Positions 33,376 through 45,292 are shown, counted from the first letter of the stretch. The stretch is 64,000 bases of DNA from Cephalopachus bancanus (GCA_027257055.1 JAPVLO010000519.1:744001-808000); one strand, 5' to 3'. Translations and numbers: made by a program. The notes: a model not told the origin generated them from the sequence alone.

Positions 33376-34190
33376 CAATGCAAATCAAAACGGGATATCA
33401 TCTTACCTTAGTTAGAATGACTATTATTAAAAAGACAGAAAATAACAGATACTGGAGAGGATATAGTGTAAATTCATACACTGTTGGTGGACATGTAAAT
33501 CAGTACAGACGCTATGAAAAACAATATGGAGGTTTCTAAAAAATACAAATAAATAAAAAATAAAACTACCATAGGATTCAGCAATTCCTTACTTTCTATT
33601 TATCCAAAGGAACATAAATGAGTATATCAAAGAGATGACATCATTTCCATGTTTACTGCCTTACTATTCACAATAGCAAAGATATGGAAACAATCTAAGT
33701 ATACATCAATGAATGAGTAGATAGAAAAAATGAGATTATGTCATGTGTATCAACATGGATGGAACTGGAAGCTACTATGTTAAATGTAGTAAGCCAGGCA
33801 CACAAAGGTAAATATCACATGTTCTCACTCATGAGGGAATGAAAATAAAAAAAGCTGATCTCATAAAGGTAGAAAATAGAATAATCGATACTGGAGTCTG
33901 GGAAGGGTATATGTATTAGGTGCAGGAATGAAGAGAGATTAGCTAATGGCTACAAACATATATTTAAATAAAAATAATAAGTTCTAATGTGTCATAGCAG
34001 AATAGGTGACTAAAGTTAGCAACAATTAGCCAGAAAACAATTTTGATGTGTTCCCAACACATAAAAATGATACTCAGAATGGACACCCCAAGTACCCTGA
34101 CTTGATCTTTATACATTCTGTAAATATAGCAAAATATCACATGTAGTCCTTAAATTTGTACAAATATTTGTATCAACAACAAAAAAAATG

Positions 34191-34852
34191 GACAGATAAA
34201 AATTTTATATATTTGTCATATACAAAATAGTGTTTTAAAATATGGGTAGATCGTGGAATGTCTCAATCAAGCTAATTTACAATAAGTTCAAGAGATGTGT
34301 TGTACAACATGGTGAATATAGTTAGTAACAACATATTGTGTTTTGAAACAGATTGGATTTTTTAATTCCTGTAACTGAAACTGTTTTTCACCTGACAGTT
34401 ATCTGAAAAGCTTAGGGAGTTGCTCAGCTTTCATCCAGGGGCCTGAAAACCAAATTTAACAAAGTGGGTTTGAAGACAGCAGTGGGAGAAAAATCAAATT
34501 ACTTTCTCAGTGCAATATACTTGAGTCCAGTCATTCAATAAACTGATCTCTTTCATTTTTAAAATGAGGGTAGATGAATAGATGTTTTAATGTCTCTTCT
34601 AGATCAGCACATCTCTGTATGGTTGACACAGTGAACCATACAGGAGTTCACCCTGGGCTGTCAGAGAAAATAAAAATATACTAGGGAAGTTAGGATAGTT
34701 AGGGTAGTAGGGGAGTTAGGAAAGGAAGTCTATGTGGAGATCGTAGGTTCTGAATAAAGGGTGGGGTTTGGAAGAGGAAGAAACAATAAAGTAGAAATAA
34801 TTATAATAAATACTGAGGTGGTGGTGAGAAAAAGAGTGGTTGTTACACTGTG
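34191..34852. other. Mostly unassigned sequence
   Basis: The first 170 bp resemble another old L1 3' UTR ('acatggtgaatatagttagt'); the rest is unassigned and without coding signal. Confidence 0.45.
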
Positions 34853-34868
34853 GTGTGTGTGTGTGTGA

Positions 34869-34910
<42 letters not shown>
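34853..34910 (+). repeat. (TG)n-(GA)n microsatellite
   Basis: TG repeat with one 'GAG' interruption, passing into a pure GA run. Compound dinucleotide repeats like this are usually length-variable. Confidence 0.97.
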
Positions 34911-35440
34911 TTTTTAATATAATGTGCATATATGCTTCAGGATTTCAGTGGTATGAAATACACAACTAAGTTTGGTTGACTTTGTCTTAACTTCAAAACA
35001 GCATATAACTCCATTGAAGTCATCAGGATTTGGGATATGATTGAACTTTGATTTTATCTTATAACCAAAGGGACAACTTCTGGAAAGCAAGCTTGTTAAC
35101 CTAGCTTTTCCAGCAGATGTCTACATTGTTGGAAAATTTAGTCACTCTTTAGGTCATCAGGCTGATCTGATTTCTGGACCAGAAATTCCTAATTTCTAGA
35201 ATAACTGTACAAACGGGGCAAGAGTTACTGCAGAAGAAGGAAGGGCGATGTAAGCCAAACTTAAAATCTTCAAAATGAATAAAAAATGTACTAAGCCAGG
35301 AAAAAATTACCTCCCTACTTGCCAGTGACTCCATCAAAAGAATAACATGTGACAGCTTTTGTGAAAACATAGGGAATATACTATGAGATAAGCTCTAGTG
35401 GCCCACATTAGCAGGATTATTTTGTAACTTCAGGGCCTGT
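34911..35440. other. Unassigned intergenic sequence
   Basis: No repeat family or coding signal recognised. A 73-codon minus frame (35149-35370) has no known motif. Confidence 0.45.
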
Positions 35441-35645
35441 TATGGGTTGAATTATGTTCCCCCAAAATTCATGTTAAAATCCTAACCCCATTACCTTCAA
35501 ATGTTACTGTAATTGAAGACAGAGTTTTTGAAGAGGTAATAATGTTAAAAATGTGGTTATTAGTGTGGGCCCTAATTCAAAATGACTGACGTCCTGATAA
35601 GAAGAAATTAAGACACAGATAGACACAGAAAGAAGCTCATGGGAA
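35441..35645 (+). mobile_element. MaLR/ERVL-type LTR-like fragment
   Basis: Starts 'tatgggttgaattatgttcc' and continues with 'ggttattagtgtgggcccta' and 'tcctgataagaagaaatta', typical of an old mammalian LTR family. 3' part missing; a mariner begins where it stops. The exact subfamily needs a library match. Confidence 0.55.
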
Positions 35646-35655
35646 GACATATGAG

Positions 35656-36020
35656 TATTGACAATTAAGTTCGCGAACACACCACCATGTACTTATGTTG
35701 GCAGCACTGTACAAACAACTCGGTAAGGTTTCGTAACCTTGATATATCAGTGTCTCACAGCTGTGCTTATGTTGACATGTGATAGTGTCTTGCTGAGTGG
35801 CATTCGTTATTATCATTGTATGTTTTTGTGTGCCATTGCAAAAATGTTGGAACTTGAATTGGAGCAATGAACAAACATTAAATTTCCTGTTAAACTTGGC
35901 AAGAGTGAAAGTGAAATCAGAGACATATTAATCCAAGTTTATGGGGATAATGCCATCAAGAAAACAGATATGTACAAATGGATTAAAAGTTTTTCAGGGG
36001 AAGGGAACGAGTCATTGAAA
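35656..36020 (+). mobile_element. Mariner 5' fragment (irritans-like)
   Basis: Begins with an inverted-repeat-like end 'attgacaattaagttcgcg' close to a TA, followed by a leader and the first part of a transposase frame. Cut at about 36020, where L1 ORF2 sequence starts. Different family from the mariners at 1139 and 9087. Confidence 0.75.
35850..36018 (+). pseudogene. Mariner transposase N-terminal remnant
   Basis: Reads 'EQ*TNIKFPVKLGKSES', then 'IRDILIQVYGDNAIKK' and '[10 protein letters not shown]'. This is the first helix-turn-helix of the DNA-binding domain of mariner transposases (about residues 1-50). One in-frame stop near the start. The rest of the protein is gone. Confidence 0.78.
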
Positions 36021-36737
36021 GGATCTCAATACAAGGATGTCCACTCTCACCCCTTGTTTTCAGCATAGTTTTGGAAGTCCTAGCTACAGCAATCAGACAA
36101 GAGAAGGAGATCAGGGGCATCCAAATAGAAAAAGAGAAAGTCAAGTTTTCCCTCTTTGCATATAACATGATACTATACCTTGAAAACCCAAGAGAACCTG
36201 TGAAAAACCTCCTTGTACCGATAATGGACTTTGGCAAAGTCTCAGGGTATAAAATCAATGTGCAAAACACAGTCGCATTTCTATACACCAACAATGAACA
36301 AACAGAAATTCAAATAAAAAGCACAATTCCATTCCTAATAGCCAGAAAAAAAAAAAATCAAATACCTTGGCATCTTCCTAACCAGAGACATGAAAGACCC
36401 TTTATAACCAAAACTACAAAACACTGCTCAAAGAAATCAAAGATGACACAAACAAATGGAAAATCATTCCATGCTCATGGATTGGAAGAATCAACATTAT
36501 TAAGATGTCCATCCTACCCAAGGCAATCTACAGTTTTAACGCAATACCCATTAAATTACCATCAGTGTTCTTCTCAGATCTGGAAACGTCAGTACAGAAA
36601 TTCATATGGAAACATAAACGACCACAAATCGCCAAAACAATCCTCAGTAAAAACAAAAACAAAAAGAAAAAAACCCTACAAAGCACGCGGTATCACACTC
36701 CCAGACTTTAAACTTTATTATAAAGCTACAGTAATGG
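36021..36737 (+). mobile_element. L1 ORF2 fragment joined to mariner
   Basis: About 717 bp of L1 ORF2 (RT core onward), starting at 'caatacaaggatgtccactc' and stopping after 'aaactttattataaagctac'. No L1 3' end and no tail, so it is not a normal 3'-anchored insertion. Confidence 0.8.
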
Positions 36738-36763
36738 CATGCATATTTTATATCACCTACTGA
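36071..36763 (+). pseudogene. L1 ORF2 RT fragment
   Basis: 230-codon open frame, the last part from a shifted frame and flanking DNA. Blocks: '[23 protein letters not shown]', the catalytic site mutated to 'FAYN' in place of 'FADD', '[37 protein letters not shown]' (in pieces). The open length is by chance; the mutated site and missing ends exclude function. Confidence 0.8.
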
Positions 36764-37345
36764 GGTAAGTCCCTGGTGATATGAAAAACAAATATCTTGC
36801 CTTCAGGTAGCTCACAGTATTTTGTGGTATAAAATTAGAGAATTGTAATAAAGTATGAAAGTGCTGTAATATGTACACATAAGGAATTGTAGGAACACAA
36901 AGGAAGTACACTCAATCTAGCCTACATAAATGGGGGAACCAACCTGGAAGTGATACCTTCTCCTGAGAAAAATTTTAAAGGAATAAGTAGGGATTAGCCC
37001 AGGGAAGTACTGGCTGAAGGGCATTACAGGCAGAGGGAATCGCAGAAAGAGATGAGCAAGAAGAGTGCATTCAAAGAACTACATATAGTTGTGAAAAATG
37101 AGGCTTGACATGCTGGTCAAAGCTATACCACTTGACGATTTTCTGTCATGATAAAAAAATTGAATTTTATCTTAATGTCAATGAGAGAGACACTGAAGGG
37201 ATTTTATCAGGTAAATGAAAAGATTAAGTATGCAAATTAAAATATAAAGATGGGGAGATGACATGCCCATGCCCTAAGACAGGGAATATTAATGAAGAGG
37301 TTGAGTTGAGAAGATGAAGAGTTTAGTTCTGGATATGGTAGGCTC
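36738..37345. other. Unassigned, possibly ancient repeat
   Basis: No gene. 36930-37240 has the flavour of an ancient mammalian repeat ('gggcattacaggcagaggga', 'gacactgaagggattttatc'), but I cannot name the family. Confidence 0.4.
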
Positions 37346-37695
37346 TTAATGCTTCTTTTAGTGTGTTTGACTGCTATGATCACACTATAGATTAGATAAT
37401 TTATAAACAGCATACATTTATTGCTCACAGTTTTAGAGACTGGGAAGATCAAGATCAAGGCACCAGCAAATTCAGTGTCTGGTAAGAACCCATTTCTCAT
37501 AGACAGTGCCTTATAGCGGTGTCCTCACACGGCAAAAGAAGCAAACAAATTCCCTTGGACTTCTTTTATAAAAGCACTAATTCCAATCATGAAAGTGAGA
37601 TTCTCATGACCTGAACTTCTTCCATAGGCCCCATCTCTTAATACCATCGCAACATACGAATTTCAGAGGAAACACAACATTCATTTCATAGAACT
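37346..37695 (-). mobile_element. MLT1-type (MaLR) LTR
   Basis: Reverse complement of an MLT1 LTR: 'tgactgctatgatcacacta', 'ttattgctcacagttttaga', 'cttctttataaaag'-like and 'ggccccatctcttaatacc'. Nearly complete and old. Confidence 0.8.
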
Positions 37696-37705
37696 GCTTG
37701 TGGGA

Positions 37706-37968
37706 CTTTTTTTTTTAGATACAGAATCCTGCTCTGTCACCCAGGATGGAGTGCAGGGTGTGATCAAGGGATCCTAACTTCTCACCCTCCTGAATAGCTA
37801 GGACTACAGGCACATGGCACCACACCAAACTATTTTAAAAGTGTATTCTATAGACAGTGTCTTGCTGTGTTGCCCAGGCTCATCTCAAACTTCTGACCTC
37901 AAGTGATCCTCCTGCTTTGGTCTCCCAAAGTGCTTAGATTACTGGCATGAGCCAACATGCCCAGCCCT
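37706..37968 (-). mobile_element. Old Alu (AluJ-like)
   Basis: Minus-strand dimer of the older AluJ kind: 'ctgctctgtcacccaggatg', 'ctcctgaatagctaggacta', 'gtgttgcccaggctcatctc', 'catgagccaacatgcccagc'. It lacks the marks of the tarsier-like copies, so it predates that lineage. Confidence 0.88.
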
Positions 37969-38837
37969 GTGAGATATTTAAAATAGAGTGATACTGTTAG
38001 GCTTTTGAGACTGGAGCTCAGGAGAAAGAAATTGGCTAGTAATCTTAGAATATTTTTATTATAAATAAATATTTTATTATTTGTTCTGTGTAGGATTGGA
38101 ATACAGATTAGGTGTCATTTGTGGAGTACAGGCACAATGCATAACTTGAGAAGCAATGTCAAGAGGGTTAAGATTTCAAGAGAAGGTGTTGAGAACCTAG
38201 TAAGGACATTCCAAAGCCATAATGTGGAAGAGAGCTGGGGTTAGAAACTGAGGATGCATAGTTAAGAACTAGGTCATAGGAATATGAAATAAGTATCAGG
38301 GAAGATCTACAAAGTCTTTCAAATCCCTTCTTCCTCATGTAGTGAGGTTTCTATTTGACTGTCTGTACATATATAGCAAACTTTGCCATGGGAAGGCACT
38401 GCTTAGCCTCAGACATCACTATAGCAGTTGATATGAAGGATACTTGAGGGAACTGAGATTTTAGAAAATGACAGACCAACCTTCAGAAGATCAAGAAACT
38501 GGTAATATGGGACACTGAATAAATGGTTCAGTGAAAAAAATGAATATATTATCACTGCTAATTACAACTAAACCTCTAAATCTTTATTCTGGATAATAGA
38601 CTGAGAAGTGAGAGAAGATGAAAAAGTGATAAGCCCCTCCCAAACACACACTTTTTTATTACTTTCAATCATGTCTGTCTTGTGGCTATATTCAAGTATC
38701 TGTTTAGGTCATTCTTTGTGGAAAGTCCATTATCTTCTACCTTCATGAGACAGTGAGAAGTGAGCTATAGATTGAACAGAAAGCTAGAGAAGTCACCACA
38801 TTAGAAAGGTCATAAATGGTAAACACAGAGAAGATGG
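37969..38837. other. Unassigned intergenic sequence
   Basis: Nothing recognised. No open frame of interest. Confidence 0.45.
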
Positions 38838-38854
38838 CCAATATGTGCTTTATT

Positions 38855-39153
38855 ACCCTTTTAAAATTTTTATTGAGTTGGAGTCTCACTCTGTCGCCCA
38901 GACTGGAGTGCAGTGGCCACTCCCGGCCACTGCAGTCTCGACCTGCTGGGCTCCGGCAATCCTTCCACCTCAGCCTTCCAAGTTGCTGGAACTACAGGCA
39001 TGTGCTACCTCGCCTGGCCATTTATTTATTTATTTATTGTAGAGATGAGGTCTCGCCAAGTTGCCCAGGTGGGTCTTGAACCCGCGGGCTCAGACAATCC
39101 ACTCACCTCGGCCTCCCAAAGCACAGGATTACAGGCTGAGCCACCGAGCCTGG
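38855..39153 (-). mobile_element. Alu (tarsier-like type), minus strand
   Basis: Full dimer with a (TTTA)n run replacing the usual middle A-rich linker (about 39020-39041). Duplication 'ccaatatgtgcttta' (38838-38852) and 'ccaatatatgcttta' (39154-39168), one mismatch. A few bases of unclear origin sit beside the T-rich end. Confidence 0.92.
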
Positions 39154-39206
39154 CCAATATATGCTTTAATTAGTGTTCAATATTAAGGCTATAGTAGAAT
39201 TTTTGA

Positions 39207-40224
39207 AGGAAGTTCTGGTAAGATGGCGACGGCATAGGTGGATTTGCGAGATTCTCTGAACTCCATCGTAGTGGATCGCCTAGGGAACCAGATGAGCGAA
39301 GAGAAAAGATCTGTGAAAGTGAAGCTGCCACCTCAGCCATTCTCCAGGCAGAGATTCACATTGCACCGCACACGTATCAGCAGCCTCCACCTCAGTTCCT
39401 AAGGTAACGTCGCTAAACAGGAGACAAAGCTCCTCCCCTACCTGAATCAGACAAAGGCAATTAAGTGTCGCAGACCTCCCAGGCAGCAGGCTACAAAAAA
39501 CAAACCTAAGCTGTGACTAAATTAGATGCCTGCATCGAAAACAAAGGGGAGAGGCTGGAGATCAGAGCTGAAGAGACTTGAGACACTCAGGAAAGATTCC
39601 AGAGCTAGTCTGATCTCTTATTTTGACTTTTGATTTTATCATTTTGACTGTTCTGCTCACTATTTTTCTTTCTGACTTACACTATCTGTTTTGTGATTTT
39701 ATTGGTCTGTCTCTGTGTAGCTACCAGTATTCTTTAGGGAATTTTGCTCACATGTTGTTTTCATTTCTCTCTGGCCTTGTGTCTCTTTTTTACCCCTATT
39801 AGTTGATATGTATGTCTGTTTTCCCTCTCACTCTCCTCTCTTTCTAACTTCCTACTGACCCCCCCATCCTCCATTACTTTCCTCTTTTGTACCTCCTTTT
39901 GATCCAGGGACCAAACCTACATACCGCCGCACAGACAGATTGCAAGGCAGTGGGGCATAGGTTCCAGTGTGCTTATACACCTGTTGGTGGATGCTGGAAT
40001 CAGTAGATAGATTCTGAATCATAGCTTCCCCCTCAATTAAACTGCAAAACGCAAAAAGTACAGCCCGCAGCCCATACTCCAACCTCAAAAGTGAACAAAG
40101 CCAGAGGACCCTCATAAGGAAGAACAGGAGATTGCACAAGCGAAACAAAAGCAACCCCACTTTCCCTGAAAAACAGAATTAAAGAAGGGAAGGGAAAGGG
40201 GGAGAGAGGGAAAAATATACAAAA
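39207..40224 (+). promoter_or_regulatory. L1-G 5' UTR / promoter region
   Basis: About 1 kb leader. It begins with a YY1-like 'aagatggc' (39220-39227), has a pyrimidine-rich middle (39610-39900) and a last third homologous to the L1-B leader. It is expected to carry the L1 internal promoter; activity untested. Confidence 0.7.
39220..39227 (+). promoter_or_regulatory. YY1-type site at L1-G 5' end
   Basis: 'aagatggc' about 14 bp from the 5' end of L1-G, the expected place for the YY1 site that sets the L1 start. Confidence 0.6.
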
Positions 40225-41190
40225 ATGAAGAAAAACCAAAAGAAGAATATGGGTCTCTCCCAGACCCCTGGGAGGGCAGACACTGAGAAAACAGATTCTG
40301 GAACACAGACAATGAAGAGTCCCCAAAATGACTGGTTACATGCAACAAACCCAGACATCAAGACATTAATGGAGAGAATTAAAAAAATTGAGGAGAGACA
40401 AGAGGAAAATAGGAAGGAGCTATTGTCAGAAATGACAGCAGTAAAGAATACTGTGATGGAAATGAACAACAGACTAATAAGCATGGAAAGCAGAATCAGC
40501 CAAGATAAAGAAAGAATCTCAGAGCTCGAAGACCAAAACACAGAACTAACCCAAACTGTCAAGAGCATAGAAAAGAAGCTCAAAGAGACAGAATAAAACA
40601 TGCAAGAGATGAATGATCACTTCAAGAGACCAAACCTAAGAATAATTGGGCTTCCTGAGGCAGAAAGAGAAACAGAAGCCACGCTGGAACAAACATTTCA
40701 TGAAATTATTCAAGAAAACTTCCCTCATCTCATTAAGGATGAAAATGTTCAAACACAAGAGATTCAGAGAACCCCTGCAAGACAACAAATGAGAAGACCA
40801 ACTCCCAGACACATAATAATTCGCCTAAACAAAGTAGCTATGAAAGGAAAAATCCTAAAGGCAGCAAGAGAGAAAGGCCAGACTAACTACCAGGGAAACC
40901 CAATTCAAATAGCAGCAGATTTATCCACAGACCCCCTTCAGTCCAGAAGAGCCTGGAGCCCTATCTTCAAAGTTCTAAAAGAGAAACAATTTCAACCAAG
41001 AATAACCTACCCAGCCAAACTAAGCTTCATTAGTGAGGGAGAATTGAAATCTTTTCCAGACATCCAATCCCTAAGAACCTAGGCTACCACCAGACCACCT
41101 CTACAAGAAACACTTAAGAAAGTACTGAACACAGAAGAAAAAGAAAAAAGAACAACAGCATTCTTCACAAGAGTACAGGCAAAAGATTAA
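40225..41190 (+). pseudogene. L1-G ORF1, frame kept, two premature stops
   Basis: 322 codons including the stop, the usual ORF1p size, with no frameshift. Two stops interrupt it: TAA at codon 124 (40594-40596) and TAG at codon 286 (41080-41082). Domains: coiled coil (about residues 45-125: 'MERIKKIEERQEENRKEL', 'ISELEDQNTELTQTVKSIE'), RRM (about 130-230: 'RPNLRIIGLPEAERETEA') and C-terminal domain ('TPRHIIIRLNK', 'YPAKLSFISEGELKSFPD'). ORF1p binds L1 RNA as a trimer. A young but dead copy. Confidence 0.9.
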
Positions 41191-41262
41191 AAACACACAT
41201 GAACCAACTCCAAAACCCAAAGAAAGACAACAAATAAACAGGATCAACTCTGTAAGAACTTT

Positions 41263-44200
41263 ATGACAGGGATCAACTCTTGCATTTCAATTATTAGCCT
41301 AAATGTGAATGGACTAAATGCGCCACTGAAAAGACATAGAATGGCAAAATGGATAAAATATCATCAGGCAACAATCTATTGCCTTCAAGAGACTCACCTC
41401 ACTAGAAAGGACACCCACAGACTCAAAGTAAGAGGATGGAAAACAAACTTTCAGGCGAACGGATACAAAAGAAAGGAGGAGTAGCGATCTTAATTTCAGA
41501 CAAAATACCCTTCAAGCTATTAAAAATCAAAAAAGATACAGAAGGCCACTACATAATGATAAATGACTCAATCCATCAACAAGAAATATCTATCCTAAAC
41601 ATATATGCACCCAACATAGGTGCGCCAACTTTCATAAAGCAACTTCTTGGAAAACTAAAGAAAGATATTGACTCTACCACTATCATGACTGGGGACTTTA
41701 ATACCCCACTCACAAACCTAGACAGATCATCAGGACAAAAAAATCAGCAAGGAGATCCGGAACCTCAATGTGACTTTCGACCAAATGGACTTAATTGATA
41801 CCTACAGAACACTCCATCCAAAGACCACAGAATACACATTCTACTCATCACCACATGGAACATATTCTAAGATCGACCACATACTCGGCCATAAATCAAG
41901 CATATGCAAATTTAAAAGGACCGAAATTCTACCAAACACCTTCTCAGACAACAGTGGAATAAAAATAAACATTGACACCAACAAAGTCCCCACAAAACCC
42001 ACAAAGACATGGACACTAAACAGCATGATACTAAACAACTCCTGGGTCAATGACGAAATCAAAACAGGGATCAAAAGATACCTGGAAACAAATGAAAATG
42101 AAGAAACATCTTACCAGAATCTCTGGGATGCCCTGAAAGCTATAGTAAGAGGGGAATTTATATCCCTACAAACACACATGAAGAAAATGGAAGGAACAAA
42201 AATTCATAACCTAACAAGCCACCTAAAGAAGCTGGAAAAGCAAGACCACAAAAACCCTAATTTCAGCAGAAGAATCCAGATCACCAAAATAAAAGCCCAA
42301 ATCCAGGATATAGAAGACAAAAAGATAATACAAAAAATCAATGAAACAAAAAGCTGGTTCTTCGAAAGGGTAAACAAGATTGATGGTCCCCTAGTGAGAC
42401 TGACCAAGAAAAAACGAGAAAAAAACCAAATAAGCACAATCAGAAACACAAAAGATGAAGTCACATTTGACCCTGAAGAAATACAAAAGATCATTAGAGA
42501 CTACTACGTACACTTGTATGGAAACAAACTTGAAAACCATAAGGAAATGGAGGAATTTCTGGCATCACACAACATACCTAGGTTGGAAAAAGAAGAAATT
42601 GAGACCCTAAATAAACCAATAACAATCAAGGAAATCGACTACGTAATAAGAAAACTTCCTACCAAAAAAAACCCTGGTCCAGATGGCTTCCCAGCAGAAT
42701 TCTTCAAGACATTCAAGGAGGAGCTGATACCAATCCTACTGAAGGTATTCCAGGCGATTGAAACAGATGGAACTCTCCCCAAATCATTTTATAAAGCCAC
42801 CATCACATTGATACCCAAGCCAGGTAAAGATCCAACAAAGAAAGAGAACTACAGGTCAATATCTTTGATGAACATAGATGCTAAAATTCTCAACAAGATC
42901 CTAGCAAACCAGATTCAGCAATACATCTCAAAAATCATCCACCATGACCAAGTAGGCTTCATTCCTGGCATGCAAGGCTGGTTCAACATTCATAAAACCA
43001 TAAATGTAATTAAATACATCAACAGATGTCAAAACAAAAACCACATGATCATATCACTAGATGCAGAAAAAGCTTTTGATAAAATCCAGCACCCTTTCTT
43101 GATAAAAACCCTTGAACATCTAGGCAACATACCTCAAAATAGTAAAAGCCATCTACGAGAAACCAGCATACTCCTAAATGGACAAAAATTTGGGAAACCC
43201 AAATTTCCCCCTAAAAACTGGAACTAGACAAGGATGCCCACTCTCTCCCCTCCTGTTCAACATAGTATTGGAAGTCCTGGCTAAAGCAATCAGAGAAGAG
43301 GAGGCAATCAGAGGTATTCAAATAGGAAAATAGGAAGTCAAGTTATCTCTCTTTGCAGATGATATGATGGTGTACCTTGAAAACGCAAGAGAATCTGTCA
43401 AAGGTCTCCTTACATTGATAAAAGCCTTTGGCAAAGTCTCAGGATACAAAATAAATATACAAAAGACAATTGCATTTCTCTACACCAATAATAAGCAAAC
43501 AGAAACCCAAATAAAAAACACAGTTCCTTTAACAATAGCCACAAAAAAAAATGAAATACCTTGGCATCTTCCTAACCAGAGATGTGAAAGACCTTTACAG
43601 TGAAAATTACAAAACACTGCTCAAATAAATCAAAGCTGACACGAACAAGTGGAAAAATATCCCATGCTCATGGATCGGAAGAATCAACATTGTGAAGATG
43701 TCCATCTTACCTAAGGCAATCTACAAATTCAATGCAATACCCATTAAATTACCAACAACATTCTTCTCAGACCTAGAAAACACAACACAGGAATTCATAT
43801 GGAAACACAAACGTCCAAGAATAGCCAGAACAATCTTCAGCAAAAAAAACAAAGCAGGTGGTATCACAATACCAGATTTCAAACTTTACTATAAAGCTAC
43901 AATCATCACAACAGCTTGGTATTGGTACAGGAATAGGCATATAGATCAATGGAACAAAATTGAGATTCCAGAAGCAAAACCTCAATTCCTAAACCAACTC
44001 ATCTTCGACAAAGCCCCCACCACCTACCAATGGGGAGAGGAGAACCTATTCAGTAAATGGTGCTGTGAAAACTGATTGACCACATGCAGAAGATTGAAAC
44101 AGGACCCCTATCTATCCCCATGCACAAAGGTTAACTCCAAATGGATCAGAGACCTAAATGTAAAACCTCAAACCATAAGAACCTTAGAAAAGGAAGGAAA

Positions 44201-45069
44201 TACTCTCATGGAAATCGGAACTGTCATCCAATTCCTGTACAAAACCCGAAACCCACAGGACTTAAGAGAGAAGATAGACAAATGGGACCTTGTTAAACTG
44301 ACAAGCTTCTGCAAAGCCAAAGAAACCATCAAGAGAGCAGGGAGACAGCCTACAGATTGGGAAAAAGTATTTGCCAACTCTAGGTCTGACAAAGGCTTAA
44401 CATCCTGGATCTACAAGGAACTGAAACGTACTGAAAAGAAGAAAACAAACAACCCCATTATAAAATGGGCAAAAACATGAACAGACACTTCACAAAAGAA
44501 GACATTCAAGCAGCCAACAAACACATGAAGAAATGTTCAACCTCACTAATCATCAGGGAGATGCAAATCAAAACCACACTGAGATACCACCTAACTCCAG
44601 TCAGAATGGCAATTATCAACAACTCAAAAAATAACAGCTGCTGGAGAGGGTGTGGTGAAAAGGGAACACTTCTACACTGTTGGTGGGAGTGTAAACTAGT
44701 GCAACCTCTGTGGAAAGCAGTGTGGCGATTCCTAAAAGCTCTAAAAATTGACCTTCCATATGACCCCACAATCCCCCTACTGGGAGTATACCCTGAAGAA
44801 CATAAATCACTCTATAAAAAAGATACCTGCACACATATGTTTATCGCAGCGTTGTTCACAATAGCAAGAACCTGGAAACAACCATGCTGCCCATCAAAAG
44901 AGGACTGGATAAAACAATGTGGTACATATACACGATGGAATACTACGCAGCCATAAAAAAGAACAAAATCATGAATTTCGCAGCAACCTGGATGGAACTA
45001 CAGTCTATAATACTGAGTGACCTCTCACAGAAACAAAGATCCGAATATCACATGTTCTCACTCATATAA
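41263..45069 (+). pseudogene. L1-G ORF2 remnant, near complete
   Basis: About 3.8 kb; all domains in order but frameshifted. Endonuclease: 'NVNGLNAPLKRHR', 'CLQETHL', 'NIYAPN', 'TGDFNTPL', 'SKIDHILGH', but the last catalytic motif reads 'SDN' where active L1s have 'SDH'. RT: the longest open piece is 41770-43227 (485 codons) with '[19 protein letters not shown]'; 'FADD' is intact at about 43355. A stop sits at 43330-43332. C-terminal Cys-rich block '[19 protein letters not shown]' intact (about 44640-44695). Not functional as it stands. Confidence 0.9.
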
Positions 45070-45124
45070 TGGACCTTGAACATCCAATGCAATACTATAA
45101 GAAAATGACTGACGGTACTGGGAA

Positions 45125-45182
45125 ACTCTGGGGGGGAGGGGGATGGGATTAACAGTAGCAAATATCTGTCGGGGGATGGGAA
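45125..45182 (+). other. G-rich tract in L1-G 3' UTR (G4-prone)
   Basis: Runs of G ('tgggggggagggggatggg' and 'gggggatggg') can in principle fold into a G-quadruplex. Such a tract is a standing feature of mammalian L1 3' UTRs. The counterpart in L1-H is at 51340-51368. Confidence 0.65.
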
Positions 45183-45292
45183 AATACCTCTTATCAACAG
45201 GGTGCCTGAATGAAATGTAATTGTACACCTAACCCTTAACTGTACCCCACAAAACCATAATAAAAAATACTGATTAATGAAAAAAAAAAAAA

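Larger units (their letters stand above)
30580..34190 (+). mobile_element. L1-F: old L1, 5'-truncated
   Basis: Plus-strand old L1 starting in ORF2 ('tgtgggatataggaaaagca') and running to a 3' UTR of the older L1M kind ('ttcccaacacataaaaatga', 'gtagtccttaaatttgtaca'). Hosts an Alu (31149-31453, minus), a hAT element (32496-32759) and an Alu (33081-33375, plus). Only short open frames remain. Confidence 0.82.
39207..45292 (+). mobile_element. L1-G: full-length L1
   Basis: About 6.09 kb: 5' UTR (39207-40224), ORF1 (40225-41190), 72-bp gap, ORF2 (41263-45069) and a 3' UTR with a G-rich tract ending in 'aaaaaaaaaaaa' at about 45280-45292. The 5' start 'ggaagttctggtaagatggc' matches the start of L1-B. 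It is directly followed by the 5'-truncated L1-H. The best preserved L1 here, but still disrupted. Confidence 0.92.

Noticed and set aside
38816..39173. Three overlapping frames of 65-87 codons as exons
   Set aside because: They are frames through a minus-strand Alu. Such frames can be exonised, but there is no gene context here.
41770..43227. 485-codon open frame as an intact gene
   Set aside because: It is the middle part of L1-G ORF2 (end of endonuclease to RT core) with shifts on both sides, not an independent gene.
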